From Bacteroidales bacterium UBA1794 (lineage in GTDB: Bacteria; Bacteroidota; Bacteroidia; Bacteroidales; Bacteroidaceae), in NCBI GenBank assembly GCA_002315435.1, contig DCFW01000015.1:1-46811 (forward strand): a DNA stretch of 46,811 nt, read 5' to 3'. The notes beneath the pieces are model-generated. The model did not search any database and was not told the origin of the DNA. It worked only from the letters and a program-made list of their open reading frames with translations. Of this stretch, positions 1 through 8,700 are shown piece by piece (positions within the stretch are counted from its first letter, which is position 1; every line of letters starts with the position of its first letter). Made by a program: the position numbers and the translations under genes.

Positions 1-454
1 TATATATAAATATATAGAAAAATACGCTTATAAGAAGTGGCATAAGATACATTTTTTATGCAAGAATAGCCTATTAGGCTATATACAGAAAATAAAGATG
101 TAATTAATTGATTATAAACACGGTAGAGGTACAATATTGCATACATATTACATTTTAAGCAAAAATGCACAAAAAAGAGAAAGGGGGGTACCTTAAGTTC
201 TTGGACTCTTTTGTTTTATGCAGTTTATATGCGAAATACATTTATACAACAATATACTATTATTTGCAATTTATCAACATTTGATAGCAGTTACCATCAA
301 AGGAGCAATTGGATCATCAATGCGATGCACCGTTGAGACGAAAGAAGTTATTGGATTACTATAAATACTTTTGAATAAAGGCTCTTATTAGCTATTTCTA
401 CGCCCTTTGCCTGTGCTCTCCGTACACACTCATGAACTTGCAGACTTTCTTCAT
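1..454. other. Non-coding AT-rich stretch at the left edge
   Basis: No gene can be supported here. A short near-perfect palindrome, ATAGCCTA-T-TAGGCTAT, lies at 66-82, and a G-run sits near 184-189. A 48-codon open frame at 218-364 has no recognisable promoter or family resemblance and was not called. The stretch lies downstream of the leftward eda gene and beyond its terminator, so it is either a spacer or the upstream region of a gene outside the window. Confidence 0.5.
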
Positions 455-492
455 ATAAAAACAAAAAGGGAATGCTTCAACAGCATCCCCTT
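455..492 (-). terminator. Rho-independent terminator of kdgK-eda
   Basis: Read leftward, an 11-bp stem with one mismatch (AAGGGGATGCT / AGCATTCCCTT, five-base loop) is followed directly by TTTTTGTTTTT. It begins about 40 bases after the eda stop codon, as expected for the end of the kdgK-eda transcript. Confidence 0.8.
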
Positions 493-532
493 CTCCCCTT
501 TAACACTTTAACATCTTAAACAAAAAAATCTA

Positions 533-1204
533 TCATTTACGAGCAGCAACTATAAATGCCAAAGCTTGTTTGGCTTTTTCAGTAATTGCAGCCCAATTCT
601 TTGCAGCTATAACCTCGCTAGGGAACAATTTAGATCCCATACCTACACATGTAACACCGGAATTAATCCAGCTTGTGAGGTTCTCTTCTGTAGGTTCTAC
701 TCCACCTGTTACCATAACCATAGACCATGGCATCGGAGCTTTCATATTCTTTACAAAAGAAGGACCACCTACATTAGGAGCAGGGAATACTTTTGTCAAA
801 TCGCATCCTGCTTCTTGAGCAAAACCGATTTCTGAAATAGATCCACATCCCGGAGTGTAAGGAACCAAACGACGGTTACAAACTTTTGCTATTTCAGGAT
901 TGAACAATGGACCAACAACGAAGTTGGCACCTAATTGAATATAAAGAGAAGCTGTGGCAGGATCAACAATTGAACCTACACCTAATATCATCTCAGGGCA
1001 CTCTTTAGCAGCCCATTTATTTACTTCTTCAAATACTTCATGTGCATAATCACCACGATTGGTAAATTCGAATGCACGAACGCCACCGTCATAACAAGCT
1101 TTCACTACTTGTTTTGTGGTTTCTGCGTCTTTGTTATAAAATACAGGAACCATTCCTGTGCCGGCCATTGCGCCTAACACTTGGATTTTATTAAATCTTG
1201 CCAT
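533..1204 (-). CDS. eda: 2-keto-3-deoxy-6-phosphogluconate (KDPG) aldolase
   Basis: This 223-residue class I aldolase should split 2-keto-3-deoxy-6-phosphogluconate into pyruvate and glyceraldehyde-3-phosphate in the cytoplasm, the last step of hexuronate breakdown. It has the KDPG/KHG aldolase pattern: Glu46 in FEFTNR, the phosphate-binding GVGSI and VTGGV segments, and Lys138 in LTKVFPAP as the expected Schiff-base lysine. The length is typical. The start MARFNKIQVLG lies 32 bases after the kdgK stop, so the two genes are probably cotranscribed, kdgK first. A terminator follows the stop codon. The family assignment is secure; the exact substrate (KDPG or the 4-hydroxy analogue) is inferred from the neighbours. 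Confidence 0.93.
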   Translation of the reverse strand: MARFNKIQVLGAMAGTGMVPVFYNKDAETTKQVVKACYDGGVRAFEFTNRGDYAHEVFEEVNKWAAKECPEMILGVGSIVDPATASLYIQLGANFVVGPLFNPEIAKVCNRRLVPYTPGCGSISEIGFAQEAGCDLTKVFPAPNVGGPSFVKNMKAPMPWSMVMVTGGVEPTEENLTSWINSGVTCVGMGSKLFPSEVIAAKNWAAITEKAKQALAFIVAARK

Positions 1205-1236
1205 TTCTTTAATAATTAAAGTTTTCTTTTATCAAC

Positions 1237-2280
1237 TTAACGAGCTACACGACCTGAACCGTCACCCTTCATCAATGTCTCAACCTCTTCAACAGTTGCC
1301 AAGTTGAAATCACCGTAAATTGTATGTTTCAAGCATGATGCTGCAACAGCAAATTCCAAAGCCTTTTGATCATCTTCAGGATAAGTAATCAATCCGTAGA
1401 TCAAACCGCCCATAAATGAATCGCCACCACCTACACGGTCAACAATATGAGTAATGTCATATCTCTTAGACATTTTCAGTGATCCGTTGCTGTAAAGCAC
1501 GCCACCCCATGTGTTGTGGTTTGCATTAATTGCACCACGTAAAGTAACAACAACTTTCTTTGCACGTGGGAATTTCTTCATCATCTGTGTGCATACTGAT
1601 TCAAACTCAGCTTCATTGATCTCACCGTTGGTCTTTGTTACATCAAAGCCTTCAGGTTTGATACCAAACACTTTGTCGCAATCTTCCTCATTACCAAGGA
1701 TAACATCACAACCTTCAACCAAAGCTTGCATCACCTCACGAGGAGTTTTACCATAATTCCAAAGTTTCTTACGGTAATTCAAATCACAAGAAACTGTGAT
1801 TCCCATTTCGTTTGCAGCATGAACAGCTTCAAGACAAACATCAGCAGCACCTTGAGAAAGAGCTGGAGTAATTCCGGTCCAATGAAACCATTGAGTATCT
1901 TTAAATACTTCTTTCCAATTAACTGATCCGGGGTTAATCTGAGAGATGGATGAATTAGCACGGTCGTAAACAACTTTAGATCCACGTGCCACAGCACCTG
2001 TTTCAAGGAAGTAAATACCGACACGATCACCACCATATATAATATGGTCTACACCCACGCTATGTGAGCGAAGATCCATCACACACGCTTTTGCAATATC
2101 ATTATCAGGAAGACATGTAACGAATTGTGTGTCAATTCCATAGTTTGCAAGTGATACGGCAACATTTGCTTCGCCACCGCCAAAGGTTGCATTATACTCT
2201 TTTGCTTGTGAAAAACGAAGATAACCAGGAGTTGCCAAACGCAACATGATCTCTCCGAAAGTTACAACTTTTTTTCCCAT
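1237..2280 (-). CDS. kdgK: 2-dehydro-3-deoxygluconate (KDG) kinase, PfkB family
   Basis: This 347-residue PfkB/ribokinase-family sugar kinase is likely to phosphorylate 2-keto-3-deoxygluconate to KDPG, the substrate of the eda product encoded just downstream. Visible marks are the N-terminal MGKKVVTFGEIMLRL strand, the GGGEANVAVSLANYG signature near residue 35, and the C-terminal signature DRVGGGDSFMGGL near residue 285 with its catalytic Asp. Length is normal for KdgK. PfkB kinases vary in substrate, but pairing with eda and, across the divergent promoter, with uxaA makes KDG the best call. A leftward Bacteroidetes-type promoter lies about 140 bases upstream. Confidence 0.9.
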   Translation of the reverse strand: MGKKVVTFGEIMLRLATPGYLRFSQAKEYNATFGGGEANVAVSLANYGIDTQFVTCLPDNDIAKACVMDLRSHSVGVDHIIYGGDRVGIYFLETGAVARGSKVVYDRANSSISQINPGSVNWKEVFKDTQWFHWTGITPALSQGAADVCLEAVHAANEMGITVSCDLNYRKKLWNYGKTPREVMQALVEGCDVILGNEEDCDKVFGIKPEGFDVTKTNGEINEAEFESVCTQMMKKFPRAKKVVVTLRGAINANHNTWGGVLYSNGSLKMSKRYDITHIVDRVGGGDSFMGGLIYGLITYPEDDQKALEFAVAASCLKHTIYGDFNLATVEEVETLMKGDGSGRVAR

Positions 2281-2407
2281 AATACTATTCTTTACTCTAA
2301 TTAGTTATAAATAAAATTAAGTTTCAATATCATTAAATACACATTATTCGGATAATAAACTGATATTGAATATTCTAATCAACAAATCAATTCTACCATC
2401 TCAAATC

Positions 2408-2419
2408 GTGTACGTGCAC
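2408..2419. promoter_or_regulatory. Candidate LacI-type operator at the kdgK start point
   Basis: The near-palindrome GTGTACGTGCAC (five of six positions symmetric) starts at the last base of the kdgK -7 box and covers the expected kdgK transcription start. GTACG recurs at 2424-2428 on the other side of the box. Its position and the adjacent LacI-family gene suggest an operator, but this is inferred from placement and symmetry only. Confidence 0.35.
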
Positions 2420-2448
2420 AAAGGTACGTTTTTTTTTGTAAAAACAAA
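2419..2448 (-). promoter_or_regulatory. Promoter of kdgK-eda
   Basis: Read leftward, TTTG (2448-2445), 18 bases, then TACCTTTG (2426-2419) matches the Bacteroidetes primary-sigma consensus. It overlaps the rightward lacI-type promoter, so one bound regulator could affect both directions. Confidence 0.7.
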
Positions 2449-2465
2449 AATTTAGTCTATATTTG
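2435..2465 (+). promoter_or_regulatory. Promoter of the LacI-type regulator and uxaA
   Basis: TTTG (2435-2438), exactly 19 bases, then TATATTTG (2458-2465) is a perfect Bacteroidetes consensus. The predicted start leaves a leader of about 45 bases before the ATG at 2517. Its elements interleave with those of the opposing kdgK promoter. Confidence 0.8.
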
Positions 2466-2516
2466 CATCAAAAAATACAGAGAATTAGTTTTATTTAAAA
2501 TTCTCAATCAGTTTAA

Positions 2517-3599
2517 ATGGCAAATACGATGGATGAGATATCAGAAAGAATACGAATAAAGGACATAGCGAAAATGTCTAACGTATCTGTTGGTACGGTC
2601 GATAGAGTCCTTCATAATAGAGGTGGAGTTTCAAAGGAAAATTACGAGCGTGTCAAAAGCATCATGGATAAGCTGCACTACCGCCCCAATATGTATGCAA
2701 GTGCTTTAGCTTCAAATAAAAAATATTTATTCGGCTGTTTACTTCCTATTCATAAAGTCGGCGAATATTGGACAGCAGTGGAAGACGGGATACAAGAAGC
2801 TATAAAGGCATACTCTGATTTCAATATATCAATCACCATAAATTACTACGATCCATTTAAATACAGTTCTTTTCTTATATCCGGCAACGAATTGCTGGCA
2901 CAAAAGCCTGACGGAGTAATGTTAACGCCGTCTGATCCTAAAATGACTGAGCAATTCACAACGGCATTGCGCAAACAAGATATACCTTATATATTCCTGG
3001 ACTTCAATATGCCTGCTCTGAATCCTCTAGCCTTCTATGGACAGAATTCGGTTCAAAGTGGATATTTGGCTGCGAAGTTTCTTATGCTAATGGCAGGAAA
3101 ACAAACAAAAGAAGTGGCTGTATTTCGCCAGATTAAGGACGGAATCATCGGATCCAATCAACAAGAGCATCGAGAAGTAGGATTCAGACAATATATGAAA
3201 GAGCATTTCTCTGAATGCAAAATCTTAAGTATGGATGTTCACAACCGTGATTTCAAAGAAGAACATACATTGGAACTTTTCTTTAAAGAACACCCAAATA
3301 TCACAAACGGAATTACATTTAATTCCAAAGCATATATAATAGGTGAATTTCTTGAAAAGCATCAATTCACTGCATTCAATTTAATGGGATATGATCTTCT
3401 GAAAAGAAATGTGGTCTGCTTGAAGAAAGGAAGCATCTCAATGATCATTGCTCAAAAACCGGAAGATCAAGGTTACCGAGGTGTATCATCTTTATGTGAT
3501 CATCTCATCCTAAAGAAAACAATCACACCAATCAATTATATGCCCATTGATTTACTAACTGCAGAAAACATTGATTTTTACATGAATTTTCCAAGATAA
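2517..3599 (+). CDS. LacI-family transcriptional regulator
   Basis: This 360-residue cytoplasmic DNA-binding regulator begins with a LacI helix-turn-helix at about residues 12-38 (IRIKDIAKMSNVSVGTVDRV followed by LHNRGGVS) and a hinge ending in YRPNMYASALASNKK. A periplasmic-binding-protein-like sensor domain fills the rest. The downstream uxaA start is 12 bases after its stop, so the two genes are probably one transcript, and kdgK-eda diverge on the other side. The likely role is uronate- or KDG-responsive control of these four genes. The effector cannot be read from the sequence. An alternative start is Met5 (MDEISERIRIK); the first ATG was kept because it lies within a normal distance of the promoter. 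Confidence 0.88.
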   Translation: MANTMDEISERIRIKDIAKMSNVSVGTVDRVLHNRGGVSKENYERVKSIMDKLHYRPNMYASALASNKKYLFGCLLPIHKVGEYWTAVEDGIQEAIKAYSDFNISITINYYDPFKYSSFLISGNELLAQKPDGVMLTPSDPKMTEQFTTALRKQDIPYIFLDFNMPALNPLAFYGQNSVQSGYLAAKFLMLMAGKQTKEVAVFRQIKDGIIGSNQQEHREVGFRQYMKEHFSECKILSMDVHNRDFKEEHTLELFFKEHPNITNGITFNSKAYIIGEFLEKHQFTAFNLMGYDLLKRNVVCLKKGSISMIIAQKPEDQGYRGVSSLCDHLILKKTITPINYMPIDLLTAENIDFYMNFPR

Positions 3600-3611
3600 A
3601 TAAGACGCTTT

Positions 3612-5102
3612 ATGAATACAAAATTTTTAAAAATAGACACATCTGATAATGTTGCTGTCGCTATCAACGACCTCAAGAAAGGTGAATTAGTTGAAATAGA
3701 TAACAAAAAGGTAGTTATCACTGAGGATATACCTGCAGGACATAAATTTGCCCTTACGGATATAGAAGCGAATGAAAATATAGTAAAATACGGATACCCT
3801 ATAGGCCATGCAAGAAATAATATCAAGGCAGGAGATTGGGTGAATGAACTAACAATCAAAACAAACCTTGGCGGATTACTTAGTTATTCATACAATCCTA
3901 TAGAAATCAAGAATGACATTCCTAATAAAAATATAACATTCAAGGGATATCGTCGGAAAAATGGAGATGTCGGCATTCGTAATGAGGTTTGGATTGTTCC
4001 TACAGTTGGGTGTGTGAATGGCATTATCGGAAAATTGGCGGAAGATCTTCGCAAAGAAACAAATTGCGAAGGAGTAGATGGAATAGCTGCATTTCCACAT
4101 AACTATGGTTGCTCACAGTTAGGTGATGACCATGAGAATACCAAGAAAATCTTACGTGATATTGTGCTCCATCCGAATGCAGGTGCGGTACTTATCGTAG
4201 GTTTAGGATGCGAAAACAATCAACCTGATATTTTTGAGAAGACTTTAGGTGATTATGATCATAGCAGAATTAAATTCATGGTAACGCAAAAGGTCGATGA
4301 TGAGTATGAAGAAGGAATGAAAATTCTTCGTGAATTATATAAGATAGCAAAAGAAGACAAGCGAGAAGATGTTCCATTAAGTGAATTACGCGTAGGTTTG
4401 AAATGTGGAGGATCTGATGGATTTTCAGGAATTACTGCTAATCCACTATTAGGTAAATTCAGCGATTTCTTAGTAGCGCAAGGTGGTACAACAGTTCTTA
4501 CAGAAGTCCCTGAGATGTTCGGTGCCGAAACAATCTTAATGAACAGATGCAAAACTCCTGAATTATTCAATCAAACAGTAAAACTTATCAATGATTTCAA
4601 AGAATATTTCCTATCGCACAATGAACCTGTAGGAGAAAATCCTTCACCGGGAAACAAAGCAGGAGGTATATCTACATTAGAGGATAAAGCTTTGGGATGT
4701 ACACAAAAATGTGGGTCAAGCGCTGTATGTGGCGTACTTGGATATGGAGAGCGATTAGAAGAAAAAGGATTGAATCTACTTAGTGCTCCCGGTAATGACT
4801 TGGTGGCAGCAACCGCTCTTGCGTCATCAGGATGTCACATTGTTCTATTTACTACCGGACGTGGAACCCCATTTGGTACTTATGTTCCAACGATGAAGAT
4901 TTCTACTAATAGCAATTTAGCATCTCACAAGCCCGGATGGATTGATTTTAACGCCGGAACAATACTTGAGAACGAATCAATGCAACAAACCCTTGAAAAG
5001 TTTATTACATACATAATAACGGTGGCAAGTGGTGAATTAGTTAATAATGAAAAGAAAGGTTATAAAGAAATAGCTATCTTTAAAAACGGCGTTACATTAT
5101 AA
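3612..5102 (+). CDS. uxaA: Altronate dehydratase
   Basis: This 496-residue enzyme is a full-length, single-chain UxaA of the altronate/galactarate dehydratase family. It should dehydrate D-altronate to 2-keto-3-deoxygluconate in the galacturonate branch. Residues 1-95 form an SAF-type N-terminal domain (including KKGELVEIDNKKVVITEDIPAGHKFAL split over two strands). The catalytic region follows from GYRRKNGDVGIRNEVWIVPT, with LKCGGSDGFSGITANP, LGCTQKCGSSAVCGVLGYGE and the C-terminal FTTGRGTPFG typical of the family. It follows the LacI-type regulator by 12 bases, and its product feeds KdgK and Eda. The uronate isomerase and altronate oxidoreductase (uxaC, uxaB) are not in the window. A strong terminator follows. 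Confidence 0.92.
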   Translation: MNTKFLKIDTSDNVAVAINDLKKGELVEIDNKKVVITEDIPAGHKFALTDIEANENIVKYGYPIGHARNNIKAGDWVNELTIKTNLGGLLSYSYNPIEIKNDIPNKNITFKGYRRKNGDVGIRNEVWIVPTVGCVNGIIGKLAEDLRKETNCEGVDGIAAFPHNYGCSQLGDDHENTKKILRDIVLHPNAGAVLIVGLGCENNQPDIFEKTLGDYDHSRIKFMVTQKVDDEYEEGMKILRELYKIAKEDKREDVPLSELRVGLKCGGSDGFSGITANPLLGKFSDFLVAQGGTTVLTEVPEMFGAETILMNRCKTPELFNQTVKLINDFKEYFLSHNEPVGENPSPGNKAGGISTLEDKALGCTQKCGSSAVCGVLGYGERLEEKGLNLLSAPGNDLVAATALASSGCHIVLFTTGRGTPFGTYVPTMKISTNSNLASHKPGWIDFNAGTILENESMQQTLEKFITYIITVASGELVNNEKKGYKEIAIFKNGVTL

Positions 5103-5124
5103 CTTTATCACTAAACAATACAGT

Positions 5125-5165
5125 ACGACGGCAGATAAATAAAGCTTATCTGTCGTCGTTTTTTC
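5125..5165 (+). terminator. Rho-independent terminator after uxaA
   Basis: A 14-bp stem, ACGACGGCAGATAA paired with TTATCTGTCGTCGT with one G-T pair and a seven-base loop, is followed by TTTTT. It ends the regulator-uxaA transcript. Confidence 0.88.
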
Positions 5166-5217
5166 TATTAAAAAGTTTACTAAGTAAAATTTAATCTAAA
5201 TAAAAAGCCGAATTCTA

Positions 5218-5247
5218 TTGAGATATCAAATATAATACATAACTTTG
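5218..5247 (+). promoter_or_regulatory. Promoter of the polysaccharide export pair
   Basis: TTG (5218-5220), 19 bases, then TAACTTTG (5240-5247) matches the Bacteroidetes promoter, about 33 bases before the ATG at 5281. Confidence 0.7.
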
Positions 5248-5280
5248 CCAGTAATTTAAAAACATCTCATTGAAAAAAAA

Positions 5281-6087
5281 ATGAAGAGACGCTTATTTAT
5301 TATCGTTGAAATGCTATTAGTTATAATTTGTTGCTCTTGCGTTTCAAAAAAGGAAATGGTTTATCTACAAGGTTCTGAAAAACTATCACTGAATTCAGAT
5401 ACTATAAGCCAGAATTATGAAATCAAAATCCAGGATGATGATCTCCTCTCTATTGCGGTAAGCAGTAAAGACAAAGAACTATTGGAACCCTTTGGAAACA
5501 ATTTTTTGTTTGGTACTAGTGGTGCTCAAGGTAGCTCTCAAGCCTCATCACAAAGTGATGTCACTTATTTCAGAGTTGATCAGGAAGGAGACATTATTCT
5601 ACCTATTCTTGGGCAAATACATGCTGCAGGATTAACTCGCTCGCAATTTGCCGAAAAAGTAAAAAACAAAATCATAGATCTGAAGTATTTAAAAGATCCT
5701 ATAGTATCTGTGCGATTAAAGAATTTCAAATTCTCAGTGATGGGTGCTGTTACTGTTCCTGGACAATACACCGTGGATGGAGAACGCGTTACGGTTTTAG
5801 AAGCTTTAGCTAAAGCAGGAGATCTTTCTGCCGGAGGACTACGGACGAATGTTTTGCTATTAAGAGAGAATAATGGTAAAAGGACTACACATAAGTTAGA
5901 TCTTACAAATATCAATTTAGTAGAATCACCCTATTATTATTTGCAACAAAATGATATACTTTACGTTGAACCCAATTCAAGCATAATAGTACAAGGAAGT
6001 CCTGCATATACATATGTTAGTGTTGGAGGTACAGTCGTATCACTATTTGTATCATTAGTTTCATTAATAGTAACCCTATCTAGATAA
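5281..6087 (+). CDS. Wza-type polysaccharide export outer-membrane lipoprotein
   Basis: This 268-residue protein belongs to the polysaccharide biosynthesis/export (Wza, BexD) family that forms the outer-membrane exit channel for capsule or exopolysaccharide. A lipoprotein signal (MKRRLFIIVEMLLVIICCSC, Cys at about residue 20) precedes the export domain, recognisable by YEIKIQDDDLLSIAV near residue 50 and by VDQEGDIILPILGQIHAAGLT. A SLBB-like segment follows (FSVMGAVTVPGQYTV), then a C-terminal hydrophobic stretch (VGGTVVSLFVSLVSLIVTL). The C-terminal segment is probably the membrane-spanning part. The Wzc-like kinase starts 16 bases downstream. Glycosyltransferases, a flippase and a polymerase are all absent, so this pair works with loci elsewhere or is left over from one. 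Confidence 0.88.
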   Translation: MKRRLFIIVEMLLVIICCSCVSKKEMVYLQGSEKLSLNSDTISQNYEIKIQDDDLLSIAVSSKDKELLEPFGNNFLFGTSGAQGSSQASSQSDVTYFRVDQEGDIILPILGQIHAAGLTRSQFAEKVKNKIIDLKYLKDPIVSVRLKNFKFSVMGAVTVPGQYTVDGERVTVLEALAKAGDLSAGGLRTNVLLLRENNGKRTTHKLDLTNINLVESPYYYLQQNDILYVEPNSSIIVQGSPAYTYVSVGGTVVSLFVSLVSLIVTLSR

Positions 6088-6103
6088 ACTAAAAATAATC
6101 ATT

Positions 6104-8587
6104 ATGCCCACTCAAGAATATCCCAACAATCCTAACATTAATACAAAAGAGGAAGAGGAACAAGTCATTTCTTTAAAAGATATATTGGAAATGATAGCAG
6201 CAAGGTGGTATTGGTTCGTCCTATCTGCTATTGTTTGCATCATTTTAGCACGCATAGTCATTTCAACCATTGAGCCTACCTATCAACAAAATTCAATGGT
6301 ACTAATAAAAGAAGATGATAAAAAGGGAGATAGCAACGGTAGCACCCAAGCTTTCTTACAATTAAGTGGATTAAGTAGTACCAATGAAATTGAAAATGAA
6401 CCATACGTTATAAAATCAACGCCCTTGGTTCAAGAAGTTGTTCAAAACTTGCATCTTAATGTAAACTATCGTAAATGGAAGACATTGAGATATGAGGAAT
6501 TGTTTAATGAAACACCTGCAACTGTTGATTTTGTAGGCAAATATTACAAAGATGTATCATTTGCCATCCACCCACTATCTGCATCAATGTGCAAGATTTA
6601 TAAATTTGAAATTTCTGATCCTACCTATGGCGTAAGCAAAATTGAATACGAAAAGACTGTTCCGTATTTCGTCCCTATCAATACTCCTGCCGGTAGAGTT
6701 ATCATAAAACCTACAGGACAAGTACCTATAGATAAATTCAATTATGATTTATATGTATCACGTCATGACATAGGTAAAACAGCTGATGCATTCAAAAATG
6801 AACTGAGTACATCACTTGAAAAAAACACTTCACTTATTACAATCACATGCGAAGATAAAAATCTTGGCAGAGCTCAAGCTATCTTAAAAAACCTTGTGGA
6901 TATATATAATAAATATACCATCGAGGATAAAAATAAAGTAGCAGAAAATACTGCGAAGTTCATAGATAACCGCTTAAAAATGGTTAGTCAAGAACTTGGA
7001 GCTGTTGATTCAAAATTGGCAAATATCAAGAGTCGCAGCAAAATTATTGATTTTGAAGATGGAGCTCAAGAGTATTTGACGGAAAGTAGTGCAGCAAAAA
7101 CAAATACCGTAGAACTTCAAACAGAGCTTTCGGTTGCGAACTATATTAGACAATATCTTAATAGTACGGCAAATAGAAATGAATTAATACCTGATTTGCA
7201 GGGAAAAGACGACTTAGCAGCATCTAATCAAATAACGAGCTACAATGAAGCGATGCTACAACGCAATAGGCTGATTCTTAATTCATCACCTTCAAGCCCT
7301 GTCATTGCGGATCTAGATCGGTCGATTGCTGCAATGCGTACTAATATAAAAAGTAGTCTTTATGCCAATATTCGTTCAATACAAATAAAATTAGCTGACG
7401 CACAATCAGCAGAAGGAGAAATCAATTCTAAGATTTCGAGTGTTCCCGAAACTGAAAAGACAGCACTGGATGCTAAACGTCAACAAGAGATAAAAGCAGC
7501 AATCTATACATTCTTGTTAAACAAGCGTGAAGAAAATGCGTTGCAATTGGCTATTACGGAAAGTAGTGCAAAAGTGATTGAACCGCCCTACGGATCAACA
7601 GCAATGACATCACCGAAACGTAGTATCATACTCTTAGCTTCTTTTATTATTGGTTTGGCTATACCATTCGGAATTCTACAGTTGCTGGCTATGCTTGATA
7701 GCAAAGTACGTGGTCGTAAAGATATTGAAGATAATACAACAGTACCTATTTTAGGTGAAATCCCAGCTTCATCAAAATCCGATGATCAAGAAAAGGCCTT
7801 CGTCGTTGATAAAACAAGTAATGACCCTGTGAGTGAGGCATTCCGCTTAGTCCGATCGAATTTAAGCTTCATGAACAAAAATGCAAAAGTTATCATGTTT
7901 ACGAGTACTACTGCCGGAGAAGGAAAGTCATTCGTTACACGTAACCTTGCAGTCACCTTAGCAATGAGTGGAAAAAAGGTTATATTGGTAGATACGGATA
8001 TTAGAAAAGCCACTCAAACAAAAATCATCAAACATGCAAACGATTTTAGTAATCGTATAGGTCTGACAAATTATTTAGCAGGAACGGAAGAAGACTTGGA
8101 TAAATTAGTTCAAAAGAATGACGATGAAAGCGGATTTGACATGTTGATGTCAGGTCCAATTCCTCCAAACCCTGCAGAGCTTTTAATGAGTGAAAGACTA
8201 GATTTTATTATTAATAAATTGCGTGAACAATATGACTATGTCATCGTTGATAATGTACCGGCGCAAGTCGTTGCTGATGCGACAATTGTAAATAGAATCG
8301 CTGATATTACAATATATGTGATCCGTGAAGGAGTATTAGACCGTCGCTACTTACCGGAACTTGAGAAATTACATCAAACCGGTAAATTCAAAAATATGTC
8401 CATCATCATTAACGATTGCCATATGGAGAAGAAAGGTTATGGATACGGTTACGGATACGGTTATGGATATGGATATGGATATGGATATGGATATGGCATT
8501 GAAGATCAAAAGAGTTCCACTTTTGATAAAATAATGAGCGTATTTACAAAACATAAGAGACATCACAAACATCATCATAGAAACTAA
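6104..8587 (+). CDS. Wzc-type chain-length regulator and tyrosine autokinase with a Gly-Tyr tail
   Basis: This 827-residue inner-membrane protein combines a Wzz chain-length domain with a BY-kinase. Transmembrane helix 1 is at about residues 35-54 and helix 2 at about 505-530 (SIILLASFIIGLAIPFGI), with a long, partly coiled-coil periplasmic region between them. The cytoplasmic kinase has Walker A TTAGEGKS near residue 605, Walker A' VILVDTDIR and a Walker B-like YVIVDNVP. The C-terminus holds ten uninterrupted Gly-Tyr pairs (residues 778-797, bases 8435-8494), then a Lys/His-rich end. A tyrosine-rich tail is where BY-kinases autophosphorylate. It is cotranscribed with the Wza-like gene and ends at a strong terminator. 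Gly-Tyr repeats in place of scattered tyrosines are unusual. Confidence 0.9.
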   Translation: MPTQEYPNNPNINTKEEEEQVISLKDILEMIAARWYWFVLSAIVCIILARIVISTIEPTYQQNSMVLIKEDDKKGDSNGSTQAFLQLSGLSSTNEIENEPYVIKSTPLVQEVVQNLHLNVNYRKWKTLRYEELFNETPATVDFVGKYYKDVSFAIHPLSASMCKIYKFEISDPTYGVSKIEYEKTVPYFVPINTPAGRVIIKPTGQVPIDKFNYDLYVSRHDIGKTADAFKNELSTSLEKNTSLITITCEDKNLGRAQAILKNLVDIYNKYTIEDKNKVAENTAKFIDNRLKMVSQELGAVDSKLANIKSRSKIIDFEDGAQEYLTESSAAKTNTVELQTELSVANYIRQYLNSTANRNELIPDLQGKDDLAASNQITSYNEAMLQRNRLILNSSPSSPVIADLDRSIAAMRTNIKSSLYANIRSIQIKLADAQSAEGEINSKISSVPETEKTALDAKRQQEIKAAIYTFLLNKREENALQLAITESSAKVIEPPYGSTAMTSPKRSIILLASFIIGLAIPFGILQLLAMLDSKVRGRKDIEDNTTVPILGEIPASSKSDDQEKAFVVDKTSNDPVSEAFRLVRSNLSFMNKNAKVIMFTSTTAGEGKSFVTRNLAVTLAMSGKKVILVDTDIRKATQTKIIKHANDFSNRIGLTNYLAGTEEDLDKLVQKNDDESGFDMLMSGPIPPNPAELLMSERLDFIINKLREQYDYVIVDNVPAQVVADATIVNRIADITIYVIREGVLDRRYLPELEKLHQTGKFKNMSIIINDCHMEKKGYGYGYGYGYGYGYGYGYGYGIEDQKSSTFDKIMSVFTKHKRHHKHHHRN
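8435..8494 (+). repeat. Coding microsatellite: ten GGN-TAY units
   Basis: Ten uninterrupted hexamers (GGT/GGA followed by TAT/TAC) encode (Gly-Tyr)10 in the kinase tail. The last five units are identical (GGATAT), the sort of tract prone to slippage. Gain or loss of a unit keeps the frame and changes the number of tyrosines. Confidence 0.95.
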
Positions 8588-8591
8588 TAAT

Positions 8592-8620
8592 AAAAAACCG
8601 GAATTAATTCCGGTTTTTTT
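8592..8620 (+). terminator. Rho-independent terminator after the Wzc-like kinase
   Basis: The sequence is a perfect palindrome, AAAAAACCGGAATT next to AATTCCGGTTTTTT, with a U-tract built in. It lies five bases after the stop codon. Confidence 0.9.
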
Positions 8621-8640
8621 GCTATAACTATTATACAGAC

Positions 8641-8671
8641 TTTGCAAAATCCACAGATATAATTATCTTTG
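8641..8671 (+). promoter_or_regulatory. Promoter of trxB
   Basis: TTTG (8641-8644), exactly 19 bases, then TATCTTTG (8664-8671) is a consensus Bacteroidetes promoter 29 bases before the trxB ATG. Confidence 0.8.
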
Positions 8672-8700
8672 TCATCAACTTTTAATATTTTGAGAACAAG

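Noticed and set aside
218..364. 48-codon rightward open frame near the left edge
   Set aside because: No promoter, no ribosome-binding site at the right place and no recognisable family; composition is compatible with chance.
8369..8647. Antisense frame rich in Ser-Ile repeats
   Set aside because: It is the reverse reading of the Gly-Tyr microsatellite in the Wzc-like gene, which has clear domains and correct spacing.
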